From Cyclobacterium sp. SYSU L10401 (lineage in GTDB: Bacteria > Bacteroidota > Bacteroidia > Cytophagales > Cyclobacteriaceae): DNA of 64,000 nucleotides. Under the pieces are notes generated by a model. The model searched no databases. It was not told where the DNA came from and saw only the letters and a program-made list of their open reading frames with translations. Of this stretch, positions 33,665 to 41,493 are shown piece after piece (positions within the stretch are counted from its first letter, which is position 1; every line of letters begins with the position of its first letter). The stretch is from positions 124,001 to 188,000 of the forward strand of contig NZ_WOFO01000001.1 of NCBI RefSeq assembly GCF_010993705.1. The letters are read 5' to 3'. The translations under genes were made by a program, and so were the position numbers.

Positions 33665-34810
33665 TTATTCCTGGGGGACCAATTTGATCAACAAACCTGT
33701 CCCCTCTGTAACAGCATAAATGTATCCGTCAGGGCTTTCGGCCACATGTCTTACGCGGCCAATGTCCTGCAATAATTTTTCTTCATTTGCATAGTTGTTA
33801 CCAGCTAGTTCAACCCGGGCTATATGTTGGCTTTTGAGAGCACCTACCAATAAGTTTCCTTTCCATTCAGGGTATCGGTCAGAGGTGACGATCATAGAAC
33901 CACAGGGAGCAATGGATGGCCTCCAGAAATGAATGGGCTGCTCCATACCCGCTTTCACGGTGTCTTCGGTGATAATGCTGTCGTCATAATCAATGCCATA
34001 GGTGATTTCAGGCCAGCCGTAATTTTTTCCTTTCTCAAGGATATTGATTTCATCTCCTCCCTTGGGACCATGTTCTATACCAAAAATCCGATCATTGGCC
34101 TTGTCATAGACCAAGCCCTGAGGATTTCGGTTGCCATAGGTCCAGATAGAAGCTACAGCCCCTGTTTCGTTGACAAATGGATTGTCTTCAGGGACCCGTC
34201 CATCATCATGTATCCGATGGATTTTTCCATGGAAGTTCTCCAATGTTTGGGCATTTTCAGGATTGCTTCCTCTTTCACCATTACTAAAATAAAGGTAATT
34301 GTCTTTGTCAAAAACTATCCGGCTGCCAAAATGTCTGCCACCTTCTACAGCAGGAGCGGTGATGATCAAGTCTTCCTTTTCGACCAGTGAATTTCCCTGA
34401 ACTTTGGCCCTCATGATGGCAGTAGCTCCGCCACCTTCCACCGGTTTGGCATAGGATAGGTAAATCCAACCATTGTCCGCATGATTGGGATGGGTTTGAA
34501 TGTCAAGCAAACCTGCCTGATTTACCTCATGTACAGCAGGCACTCCTGCTAATTTTTCTCCTGTGTATTGATCATCTTTGAATACCAGGATTTCACCTTT
34601 CCTTTCTGTAATCAGCATGGTACCATCTGAAAGCCAGGTCATTCCCCATGGGTTTTCCAATTCCTGATACAGCGTATCCACCTTGAAAGAAAGCTTTTCA
34701 GAACTTATGGCAAAGGGATCAGGGGCCGCCTGCTTTTCCTTTCCTGACTGACATGCTGCTATCAGGCCAGCTGAAATTAAAATAATATTACTAATAAGTT
34801 TTGTTTTCAT
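33665..34810 (-). CDS. PQQ-dependent aldose (sugar) dehydrogenase-type lipoprotein
   Basis: 381 residues. A signal peptide ends in lipobox LIAAC (C20), so the protein is periplasmic and lipid-anchored. The rest is a soluble glucose/aldose dehydrogenase six-bladed propeller, with ENPWGMTWL, the GGRHFGSRI block holding the likely catalytic histidine, and the family hallmark EHGPKGGDEINILEKGKNYGWP. It would oxidise sugars to lactones using PQQ and calcium. It stands alone on the minus strand with no link to the sugar locus at 8095-16426. Confidence 0.92.
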   Translation of the reverse strand: MKTKLISNIILISAGLIAACQSGKEKQAAPDPFAISSEKLSFKVDTLYQELENPWGMTWLSDGTMLITERKGEILVFKDDQYTGEKLAGVPAVHEVNQAGLLDIQTHPNHADNGWIYLSYAKPVEGGGATAIMRAKVQGNSLVEKEDLIITAPAVEGGRHFGSRIVFDKDNYLYFSNGERGSNPENAQTLENFHGKIHRIHDDGRVPEDNPFVNETGAVASIWTYGNRNPQGLVYDKANDRIFGIEHGPKGGDEINILEKGKNYGWPEITYGIDYDDSIITEDTVKAGMEQPIHFWRPSIAPCGSMIVTSDRYPEWKGNLLVGALKSQHIARVELAGNNYANEEKLLQDIGRVRHVAESPDGYIYAVTEGTGLLIKLVPQE

Positions 34811-35301
34811 TATTATTTAGTTTTATAAAGTGCGAATATACGATTTTTTCAGTAATTTCTTCGGGTCTTTGCCTGAGTTTAAAATTTCACCCGCTGGTAA
34901 TTTAACCTTTCATTATCCTGTAGTCGTTGCAGCTACCAGCAAGGCTTCTACCCCTATAAATATCCAGAAAGGATAAAATGCATTTGGTAGGATATTAACG
35001 TCAAAATTCATTATTTCAATGAATACGTAAATAATATATTGTGTTTTACACTAATAAAAAAATTTTGTACTTCATATTTCACTTATTTTTTATATTTATC
35101 TTTTATGCAGGTGTAATTTATTTTACTTTTATCACTGGAAACCAACGCCTACCAAACTATTTAACCTTTCAAAATCTCAATTGAACTGCCCAAAAACTAT
35201 GTTCATCGAATATTTTCATTTGCCTTGATAAGATTTCGGATCTTAGAGGTATTAAACAGCAGCATGAATTAAGAAAGAGAAAGATTTTAACACCAAATAA
35301 A
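34811..35301. other. 491-bp AT-rich divergent intergenic region
   Basis: Lies between the aldose dehydrogenase (minus) and a lipoprotein gene (plus), so it must hold both promoters. A TATATTCG box, one base off the -7 consensus, reads on the minus strand near 34830-34837. A loose CGGGT/ACCCG repeat spans 34862-34893. No convincing gene, RNA or strong operator was seen. Confidence 0.3.
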
Positions 35302-35736
35302 ATGAAAAACAGCAAAAAATTTAACGGATTGAAATTATTGTTAGTATTTGGATTGTCTGTTATTACTATGGTCTCCTGCATAGATCAGCCCATAGAAGGA
35401 CCAGCGGGATCAGGTAATACGCAATCCATCGAGACACTACAGGCTTCCAATGCCTTTGATTGGAAAACGTCAGAAAAGGTACTTGTTTCAGTAAAGGGCT
35501 TATCTGCGGATATTGCGATCAGCAGGACCCTTACTTTTGAAACCGAAAATGGCAACGAATTTTATGCAGGGGTGCAGCAGATGGGAGCCGATTTTGAGAT
35601 GGCTTTTGATTTGCCTGCACACATCAGGGAAGTCACCATGAGGTTTGGTAGTTTGGAAAAAAAGGCCGAGGTAACCAACAACAAGGTTTCATTTGACTTT
35701 ATCGTAGACATGGGACAGGATGATGTTGAGCCATAG
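35302..35736 (+). CDS. Lipoprotein of unknown function upstream of LruC-domain gene
   Basis: 144 residues. Signal peptide with lipobox TMVSC (cysteine near residue 27) followed by IDQPIEGPAGSG. The remainder reads as a small beta-sandwich (WKTSEKVLVSVKGL, ISRTLTFETENG, REVTMRFGSLEKKA). No family is recognised. It lies 56 bp before the LruC-domain gene on the same strand, and the two are probably cotranscribed and may form a pair on the cell surface. Confidence 0.68.
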   Translation: MKNSKKFNGLKLLLVFGLSVITMVSCIDQPIEGPAGSGNTQSIETLQASNAFDWKTSEKVLVSVKGLSADIAISRTLTFETENGNEFYAGVQQMGADFEMAFDLPAHIREVTMRFGSLEKKAEVTNNKVSFDFIVDMGQDDVEP

Positions 35737-35792
35737 CCGAGGGGTTTAGATCCATAAAGGAAATTGTTTTAAAAATTTTTAAAATTTAAATC

Positions 35793-37340
35793 ATGAAAAA
35801 AACAGCGATATTAACTTATATTTTAAGCTTTTTGGTCTATCCATTATTTGCACAGGATCATACCGTGGAAATAGATGCTGAGTTGGGAGACAGAAACAAC
35901 TATTTCGCTACCTGCTGGTCTATGGGAGCGGTTACTGTTAGTGACAACGGGGAGACCCTAATTTCTGGCGATTATAGTTTAAGGACCAATCAGGTTACCA
36001 ACGAATCCAATACCGCTACCTGGATAAAATCTCCCTGGCTGAAGCTTGAAGACGGAAACGTAACTTTCAAAACGAGGCTTGATGGCAATGCTGGTGGCAA
36101 TAGAAATATCCTGGTACAAATTATTGCTTACGACCCTGACAATGAAAGTACAGGTGAAGGTGATGTGGCTGAAATTGGCTCTTTTGAATTTCCCAATCCC
36201 ATTAACCGTCAAACTGAAGTTCACGAAGTGGCTGTAAGTATTCCAGAGAATTATATTGGAGAAACGGTCAGGGTTTTTATCAGTTTTGTGGGTTCCGGAG
36301 GATCTGCCAGAATCGGGATGGATGAGTTGGTGATTCCAGGAGAATATGCTTCGGACCCATCTGAGAGTTGTTTGCCAGTTAGCCCAAAGAGTGATGCTGA
36401 TGGAGATGGAGTGGCTGATGATGAGGAGTCCTATCCGGAGGACAAGTACAGGGCTTTCAATAATTACTTATCTGGATCAGACTATGGAACGCTTATGTTT
36501 GAAGATTTATGGCCTGCAAAAGGAGATTATGATTTTAATGATCTGGTGGTAGACTACAGGATCAATCGGATTACAGATGCTGAGGGAGATGTAGTAGAGG
36601 TTGTGATAGAGCTTATAACAAGAGCTGCGGGAGCCGGTTTCAGCAATGGATTTGGAATAGAGTTCACTGGTTTGGCTCCTGAGAAAGTGATAAAGGTAGA
36701 GGGAATAAAAACCAAGTCAGGAAGCATCCATACTTTTACTGAAAATGGATTGGAAGCAGGCAATGAGTTCGCTACCATTATTCCCTTTGACGATGTGGAT
36801 TTGGTTCTTACACATCCCGGAAAAGGTGCATTGGGTATCAATACAGACCCCAAATTTGGTTTTCAGGAGGTGAAATTGCAAACCATTGTAATGACACTGA
36901 AAGAAAATGGAGAAACCACTGAAGCAGGTCCTACCCCTCTGGAGGACCTGGAAATGGAAAACTTCAATCCCTTTTTGATAGTAGATCAAAACAGAGCTGT
37001 TGAAGTACACTTACCTGGAAAAAGGCCAACCAGGCATGCCGATCAATCCCTCTTTGGAACCAAGGAAGACGGTAGTACAGCAGGTGGGAAAAGTTATTAT
37101 AGGAATAAAGAAAACGGTTTACCCTGGGGACTGAATGTATCCGTAAGTATTCCATACATGGTAAATAAGGAACCGATCACCAAAGGTTATACCCAATTTT
37201 TCGAATGGGTAACCTCCGGAGGAACGGCTTATCCGGACTGGTACGTTAATAAGAGTGGATACCGGGATAATAAGCTCCTGCTGAATGCAAATTTAACGGA
37301 ACATGTTATCATCAGGCCCACACGACCTACCCACAGGTAA
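35793..37340 (+). CDS. LruC-domain exported protein
   Basis: 515 residues, exported (signal ends near PLFAQD). An N-terminal jelly-roll-like part (about 25-185, NILVQIIAYDPDN, VRVFISFVGSGGSARIGMDEL) is followed by a calcium-type acidic linker DADGDGVADDEESYPED (about 201-217). The LruC domain starts at YGTLMFEDLWPAKGDYDFNDLVVDYR (about 230-256), its hallmark, and fills the C-terminal half. LruC-domain proteins are surface or outer-membrane-associated in Leptospira and Bacteroidota; their function is unknown. No C-terminal T9SS signal is evident. Confidence 0.85.
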   Translation: MKKTAILTYILSFLVYPLFAQDHTVEIDAELGDRNNYFATCWSMGAVTVSDNGETLISGDYSLRTNQVTNESNTATWIKSPWLKLEDGNVTFKTRLDGNAGGNRNILVQIIAYDPDNESTGEGDVAEIGSFEFPNPINRQTEVHEVAVSIPENYIGETVRVFISFVGSGGSARIGMDELVIPGEYASDPSESCLPVSPKSDADGDGVADDEESYPEDKYRAFNNYLSGSDYGTLMFEDLWPAKGDYDFNDLVVDYRINRITDAEGDVVEVVIELITRAAGAGFSNGFGIEFTGLAPEKVIKVEGIKTKSGSIHTFTENGLEAGNEFATIIPFDDVDLVLTHPGKGALGINTDPKFGFQEVKLQTIVMTLKENGETTEAGPTPLEDLEMENFNPFLIVDQNRAVEVHLPGKRPTRHADQSLFGTKEDGSTAGGKSYYRNKENGLPWGLNVSVSIPYMVNKEPITKGYTQFFEWVTSGGTAYPDWYVNKSGYRDNKLLLNANLTEHVIIRPTRPTHR

Positions 37341-37358
37341 GCAATTGTGGTCATATTC

Positions 37359-37412
37359 AGGAAGAGAAAATTCAGGTAGGCTTAGGCACTGCCTGAATTT
37401 TCTTCCTCATTT
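37359..37412 (+). terminator. Long hairpin terminator after LruC gene
   Basis: A 16-bp stem with one 2-base bulge: AGGAA(GA)GAAAATTCAGG against CCTGAATTTTCTTCCT, followed by CATTTTAA. The T run is short, but the stem is strong. Confidence 0.65.
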
Positions 37413-37466
37413 TAATAAACCACGCTTCAATTATTATGTTGTTGATGGTCAGAGTTTAGATTTATT

Positions 37467-37496
37467 TTTGGTTTTAGGATAAAAGGACTATTTTAG
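37467..37496 (+). promoter_or_regulatory. Candidate Bacteroidota promoter for T9SS cargo operon
   Basis: TTTG at 37467-37470, an 18-base spacer, then TATTTTAG at 37489-37496 (one mismatch to TAnnTTTG). It lies about 65 bp before the start of the 971-aa gene. Confidence 0.4.
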
Positions 37497-37560
37497 CATT
37501 ATAATTATTTATTTTGTGTTTTTACCGTAGGAATAACAGCAGGTTTTTAATAGAAATTTC

Positions 37561-40476
37561 ATGGGATATTTAACTTTAAACAGGCAGCTTGTTTTTTTTA
37601 ATAGGTTTCTGCCGATGATGGCAATGCTTTTTTTGATTGTTTTTACAGGTAAGGCACAGGTTGTCACCGTCACCGGAGAGGAAAACAATGTAGCGATTGA
37701 ACAGGTAAACTATTTAATTAATGGTGAAGAGTTGATACAAACTTCTCCTGAAGGGAACCAAAACCCCAGCCCTGAAGATGCACCGGTGGTGATCAGTTCC
37801 ATCTTGACAGCGGAAGGAAGAACCATTTTTGCGACCACAAGAAATCCTTCCGTTACCAATCCTAACCCTGCCATAGGCAGTAATGAAATCAGGCCTGCTG
37901 CCATTCAAATAGTCCGGTCCGACAATACCATCATTTCACACAGAGATGCCGCATTTATTGAAAATCTGGAAGCGGTGGTTTCCACTCCTGATATCAGGTC
38001 CTACTGGGACATCAATGCCCAGCCTTCTATTCCAAGGGGAGAACAATTTGTTGATTTGATGTACAATGGACCTGTAGTAACTTCCGGTTACCTCCTCTAT
38101 ACAGAACGAGATGGCAATTCACCTACTGACTTTATTGCTCTGGGTAGGGATGGAGAGCCCATTGAAGGGGCAAATGTCATCGAAGTTAGGGGGTTTCAAT
38201 GGCAAACAGGAATCAATCACGTTGAAAATGTCCCTGAACAGGCACAGGAAATGATCCTTTTTTCTCCGGGCATATTTGAGTCCGGGGAACCCATTTATGG
38301 GATACGGATTATTGCTGTAAACGAACCCGATGGAAAGCTCGTGTTTTTTGTGAACGCTATTTCTGCCAGTCCGGATGTAGCGGAGCGGGTAAATAGTGAA
38401 CTTGGCGGCGAGGCAGTTCTGAATATTTTCGACAATGATGAACTCAATGGTTTGCCTTTGAATCCCATAGATGTGCAGCTCAACATCATTGAAGACTTTC
38501 CCGCGGGTACAGCTGTCTTGAACCCGGATGGTACAGTAGATGTCCCGCCCAATACTGCACCCGGTGATTATACACTTATTTATGAAATCAGTGCGGGCAG
38601 TGATTCAGATCAGACGGAAGTGACCATTGAAGTTATCGAATACAAACCTGAGGCATTTGATGATGCCGCTGAGTTGGAGGATAGTTTTGCGCAGGACAGT
38701 TTGTTGAATGTACTGGACAATGACATGTTGAACGGACTACCGGCTCTGATTGAGAATGTTAATCTAAGCACAGTAAGCAATGATGCACCGGATTTTATCG
38801 AACTTACAGCCGATGGCTCCATTGATATTGCCGTAGGTATTCCTTCAGGTAGCTACAACCTGGTGTATCAGATTTGTGATGCAGCAGACCCTGGCAAATG
38901 TGATCAGGCAGAGGTAAGTATTGTAGTAGCCCCAACCCTGTTGGTAGCCGTGGATGATAATTTTGGTAATGTGAATCTCAACCGCGCCGGTGTAATTGGG
39001 GACGTGGTAGCCAATGATCTTTTGAATGGAGAACCTATTGGAGAGGATCGGGTAGTCGTTGATTTGCTGGATGCTGACGGATTAGTAGGCATCAGTCTTT
39101 CACCTGAAGGAGCGTTATCCATTCCCGAAGGTCTGCCCAACGGAAACTACGAACTGCTTTATGAGTTGAAAGAAATCATTAATCCAGGAAATTCGGATCA
39201 GGGAACCATCAGGTTTTCACTGCTAGATATACAGTTGGAAGCCAATGACGATGAGTCCGTGACCAACCAAAACCAACCTGTGGATATCCATTTGCTTGAA
39301 AATGATTTTATCAATACCGGTGAGTTGCTGCCTGAAACCCTGGTGATTATTACAGATCCGGAGAATGGCAGTCTTGAACAGCAGGAGAATGGTTCGGTCA
39401 CTTACAGCCCGGATGTCAACTTTTCCGGCTCGGACAGCTTTACTTATGAAATTTGTGAAAATACAGACAGGCAATTTTGCGATCGCGCTGTGGTCAACAT
39501 TACTGTAAGGCCAATACAGCTGGAAGTATCAAAGGTTCCTAATGTAACGGAGATTCCCGTTGGAGGCATGCTCTCCTATACCCTACAATTGACTAACAAC
39601 TCAGCATTTGATCTGGAAAACGTTCGAATAGAGGATATACTTCCTGAGGGCTTGATGTTTTTATCAGCTGTACCTGCGCAGACGGAGGATAATGTTTGGT
39701 TGCTTGAAAATATCGGCTCAGGAGAAGCTTTCATGATCAATTTGGAAGTCATGGGATCAGCTTTGGGACAGGTGGTCAATATTGCTGAAATCAGTATTGG
39801 CGAATACGAGAATTTGGCACAGGCGGTACCGGTTAGCATCCTGGCCAGGCCTGTGGATATCAGTATCACCAAATCATCATTTGATATTGATATCTATGAG
39901 GGCAATGAATTTGAATATGAGATCCGGGTCGTAAACAATGGTGAGGGACCAGGGGAGGGAATTACGGTAAATGATGCCTTGCCTTCAGGTCTGACCTATC
40001 TTGGTTTTACAGGAGATGCAGAGGCATCCGTTTCAGGGAATACGATAAGTTGGACCATTGGCAGCATTGGAGCAGGTGAGGAGATGGTTTTCCGGATCCG
40101 GGTTCAAGCTACCGGCACCGGAGCGATTACCAATACAGTGACTTTGCAGGTGCCTGAAGATCAGGAGAATGTTTCCCTTGTTCAGGAAGCGAGTGATACC
40201 AATCAGGTGAATCCTTTCTTTATACCCAATGTCATCACTCCGGGAGCGGTAGATGGGAAGAATGATACCTTTGAGATCAGGGGAATTGAAAGATTTACTC
40301 AAAGCAGTTTGACCATTCTGAATAGAAATGGTGACCATGTGTTTGCTTCGGACGATTACCAGAATGATTGGGCCGCAGGCGGACTCAATGCCGGATCTTA
40401 CTATTACGTATTGGTCATTACGGACAGTATGGGAGATGCCCAAACTTATAAGGGATGGGTTCAGGTAGTCAAATAA
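37561..40476 (+). CDS. Large adhesin-like surface protein with T9SS type B (CHU_C) C-terminal domain
   Basis: 971 residues. Signal peptide ends near TGKAQV. Residues about 260-630 hold four repeated units with the pattern (A/V)xDDx...LxNDxLNGxP, cadherin-like/Ig-type folds of surface adhesins. Two DUF11-type repeats follow (about 650-770, 770-880; QLTNNSAFDLENVRIED, RVVNNGEGPGEGITVNDALP). The C terminus, about 880-971, is a gliding-motility-type CHU_C signal: IPNVITPGAVDGKNDTFEIRGIE and GLNAGSYYYVLVITDS. It should therefore leave the cell by type IX secretion. It is followed by PorP/SprF, which is known to pair with such cargo. Confidence 0.9.
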   Translation: MGYLTLNRQLVFFNRFLPMMAMLFLIVFTGKAQVVTVTGEENNVAIEQVNYLINGEELIQTSPEGNQNPSPEDAPVVISSILTAEGRTIFATTRNPSVTNPNPAIGSNEIRPAAIQIVRSDNTIISHRDAAFIENLEAVVSTPDIRSYWDINAQPSIPRGEQFVDLMYNGPVVTSGYLLYTERDGNSPTDFIALGRDGEPIEGANVIEVRGFQWQTGINHVENVPEQAQEMILFSPGIFESGEPIYGIRIIAVNEPDGKLVFFVNAISASPDVAERVNSELGGEAVLNIFDNDELNGLPLNPIDVQLNIIEDFPAGTAVLNPDGTVDVPPNTAPGDYTLIYEISAGSDSDQTEVTIEVIEYKPEAFDDAAELEDSFAQDSLLNVLDNDMLNGLPALIENVNLSTVSNDAPDFIELTADGSIDIAVGIPSGSYNLVYQICDAADPGKCDQAEVSIVVAPTLLVAVDDNFGNVNLNRAGVIGDVVANDLLNGEPIGEDRVVVDLLDADGLVGISLSPEGALSIPEGLPNGNYELLYELKEIINPGNSDQGTIRFSLLDIQLEANDDESVTNQNQPVDIHLLENDFINTGELLPETLVIITDPENGSLEQQENGSVTYSPDVNFSGSDSFTYEICENTDRQFCDRAVVNITVRPIQLEVSKVPNVTEIPVGGMLSYTLQLTNNSAFDLENVRIEDILPEGLMFLSAVPAQTEDNVWLLENIGSGEAFMINLEVMGSALGQVVNIAEISIGEYENLAQAVPVSILARPVDISITKSSFDIDIYEGNEFEYEIRVVNNGEGPGEGITVNDALPSGLTYLGFTGDAEASVSGNTISWTIGSIGAGEEMVFRIRVQATGTGAITNTVTLQVPEDQENVSLVQEASDTNQVNPFFIPNVITPGAVDGKNDTFEIRGIERFTQSSLTILNRNGDHVFASDDYQNDWAAGGLNAGSYYYVLVITDSMGDAQTYKGWVQVVK

Positions 40477-40516
40477 TTATTTTGTGTTTATCGGGAGCAT
40501 TTAAAATGGGAAATCA

Positions 40517-41491
40517 ATGAAGAATATTTTTAGCGTTTTTGGATTTTTAATGGTTTTTAGTGGATTGGGGTTTAATATTGCTGAAGCCCAGCAGTTGCCC
40601 CAATTCAGCCAGTACATGTTCAATGGATTGCATATCAATCCGGCTTATGCAGGATATAAGGGAGAGCACTACATTCAATCTACTTACCGTAGTCAGTGGG
40701 CCGGATTGCCAGGAGCCCCCACTACTTTTACCCTTACAGCTGATTTGAGTGCCAATGAGGGTTTGATGGGCTTTGGTGCTTCTATACTCGCCGATGAGCA
40801 AGGTCCTGCCAAAACCAATTCCGGTTTATTGACGTATGCCTACAGGATCCAAACGGGGAGTGCCTCATTTTTGGGCTTTGGAATAAGCGGAGGCGTCACG
40901 GAATATGCCATTGACGGTTCCATGTTTAATCCCAATGATTTTGATGATGCAGAAATTCCTGAAGGAAGGATCAACTTATTTACTCCGAATTTGAATACCG
41001 GGGTGTTTTTTCACAGTCCGGATTTTTTCGCTGGTTTTAGTGCCTATAACCTGATCGGTCGGAATGCTTTGGAAAATGAAGCGGTAGCACTGGCTTACCA
41101 CAATGTGCATTATTACCTGACCGCAGGTGGCTTGTTGCCCCTTTCCGATCAGGTGCAGTTCAAGCCTTCCTTTTTATTGAGAAATGGAGGAAGCGGGCCG
41201 AGCAATCTGGATTTAAATGGGATGTTTTTGTTTATGGACAGGATATGGGCAGGGGCTTCCTACCGTACCAATCTCAAGTTGGGACAAAATGAATTGCCTG
41301 AAGGTTTGTCTGCCAGAAATGCCGTAGCATTGATCCTTGAATTGTTTGCCACAGAAAACCTCAGGTTAGGTTACGCCTATGATGTGCAGACCAATGCATT
41401 CAGTGGTTTAAGAAATAATTCCCATGAAATCTCCATTGGCTACTATATTTCTCCAAGAAAAGTGAATATGAACAACCCTAGATGGTTCTAA
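40517..41491 (+). CDS. PorP/SprF-family type IX secretion membrane protein
   Basis: 324 residues with signal ending at AEAQQ. The family start motif LPQFSQYMFNGLHINPAYAG follows at once, then an outer-membrane barrel ending in NNPRWF. PorP/SprF proteins assist secretion or anchoring of particular T9SS type B cargo, here presumably the 971-aa protein 40 bp upstream. Its stop is 2 bp before the next ATG, so the three genes form an operon. Confidence 0.93.
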   Translation: MKNIFSVFGFLMVFSGLGFNIAEAQQLPQFSQYMFNGLHINPAYAGYKGEHYIQSTYRSQWAGLPGAPTTFTLTADLSANEGLMGFGASILADEQGPAKTNSGLLTYAYRIQTGSASFLGFGISGGVTEYAIDGSMFNPNDFDDAEIPEGRINLFTPNLNTGVFFHSPDFFAGFSAYNLIGRNALENEAVALAYHNVHYYLTAGGLLPLSDQVQFKPSFLLRNGGSGPSNLDLNGMFLFMDRIWAGASYRTNLKLGQNELPEGLSARNAVALILELFATENLRLGYAYDVQTNAFSGLRNNSHEISIGYYISPRKVNMNNPRWF

Positions 41492-41493
41492 AT

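Noticed and set aside
33665-34810. Aldose dehydrogenase as part of the keto-sugar locus
   Set aside because: It is more than 17 kb away, on the opposite strand and isolated; no evidence of a link.
35169-35381. 70-aa minus-strand open frame in the divergent intergenic region
   Set aside because: Overlaps the start and signal peptide of the plus-strand lipoprotein; AT-rich low-complexity translation.
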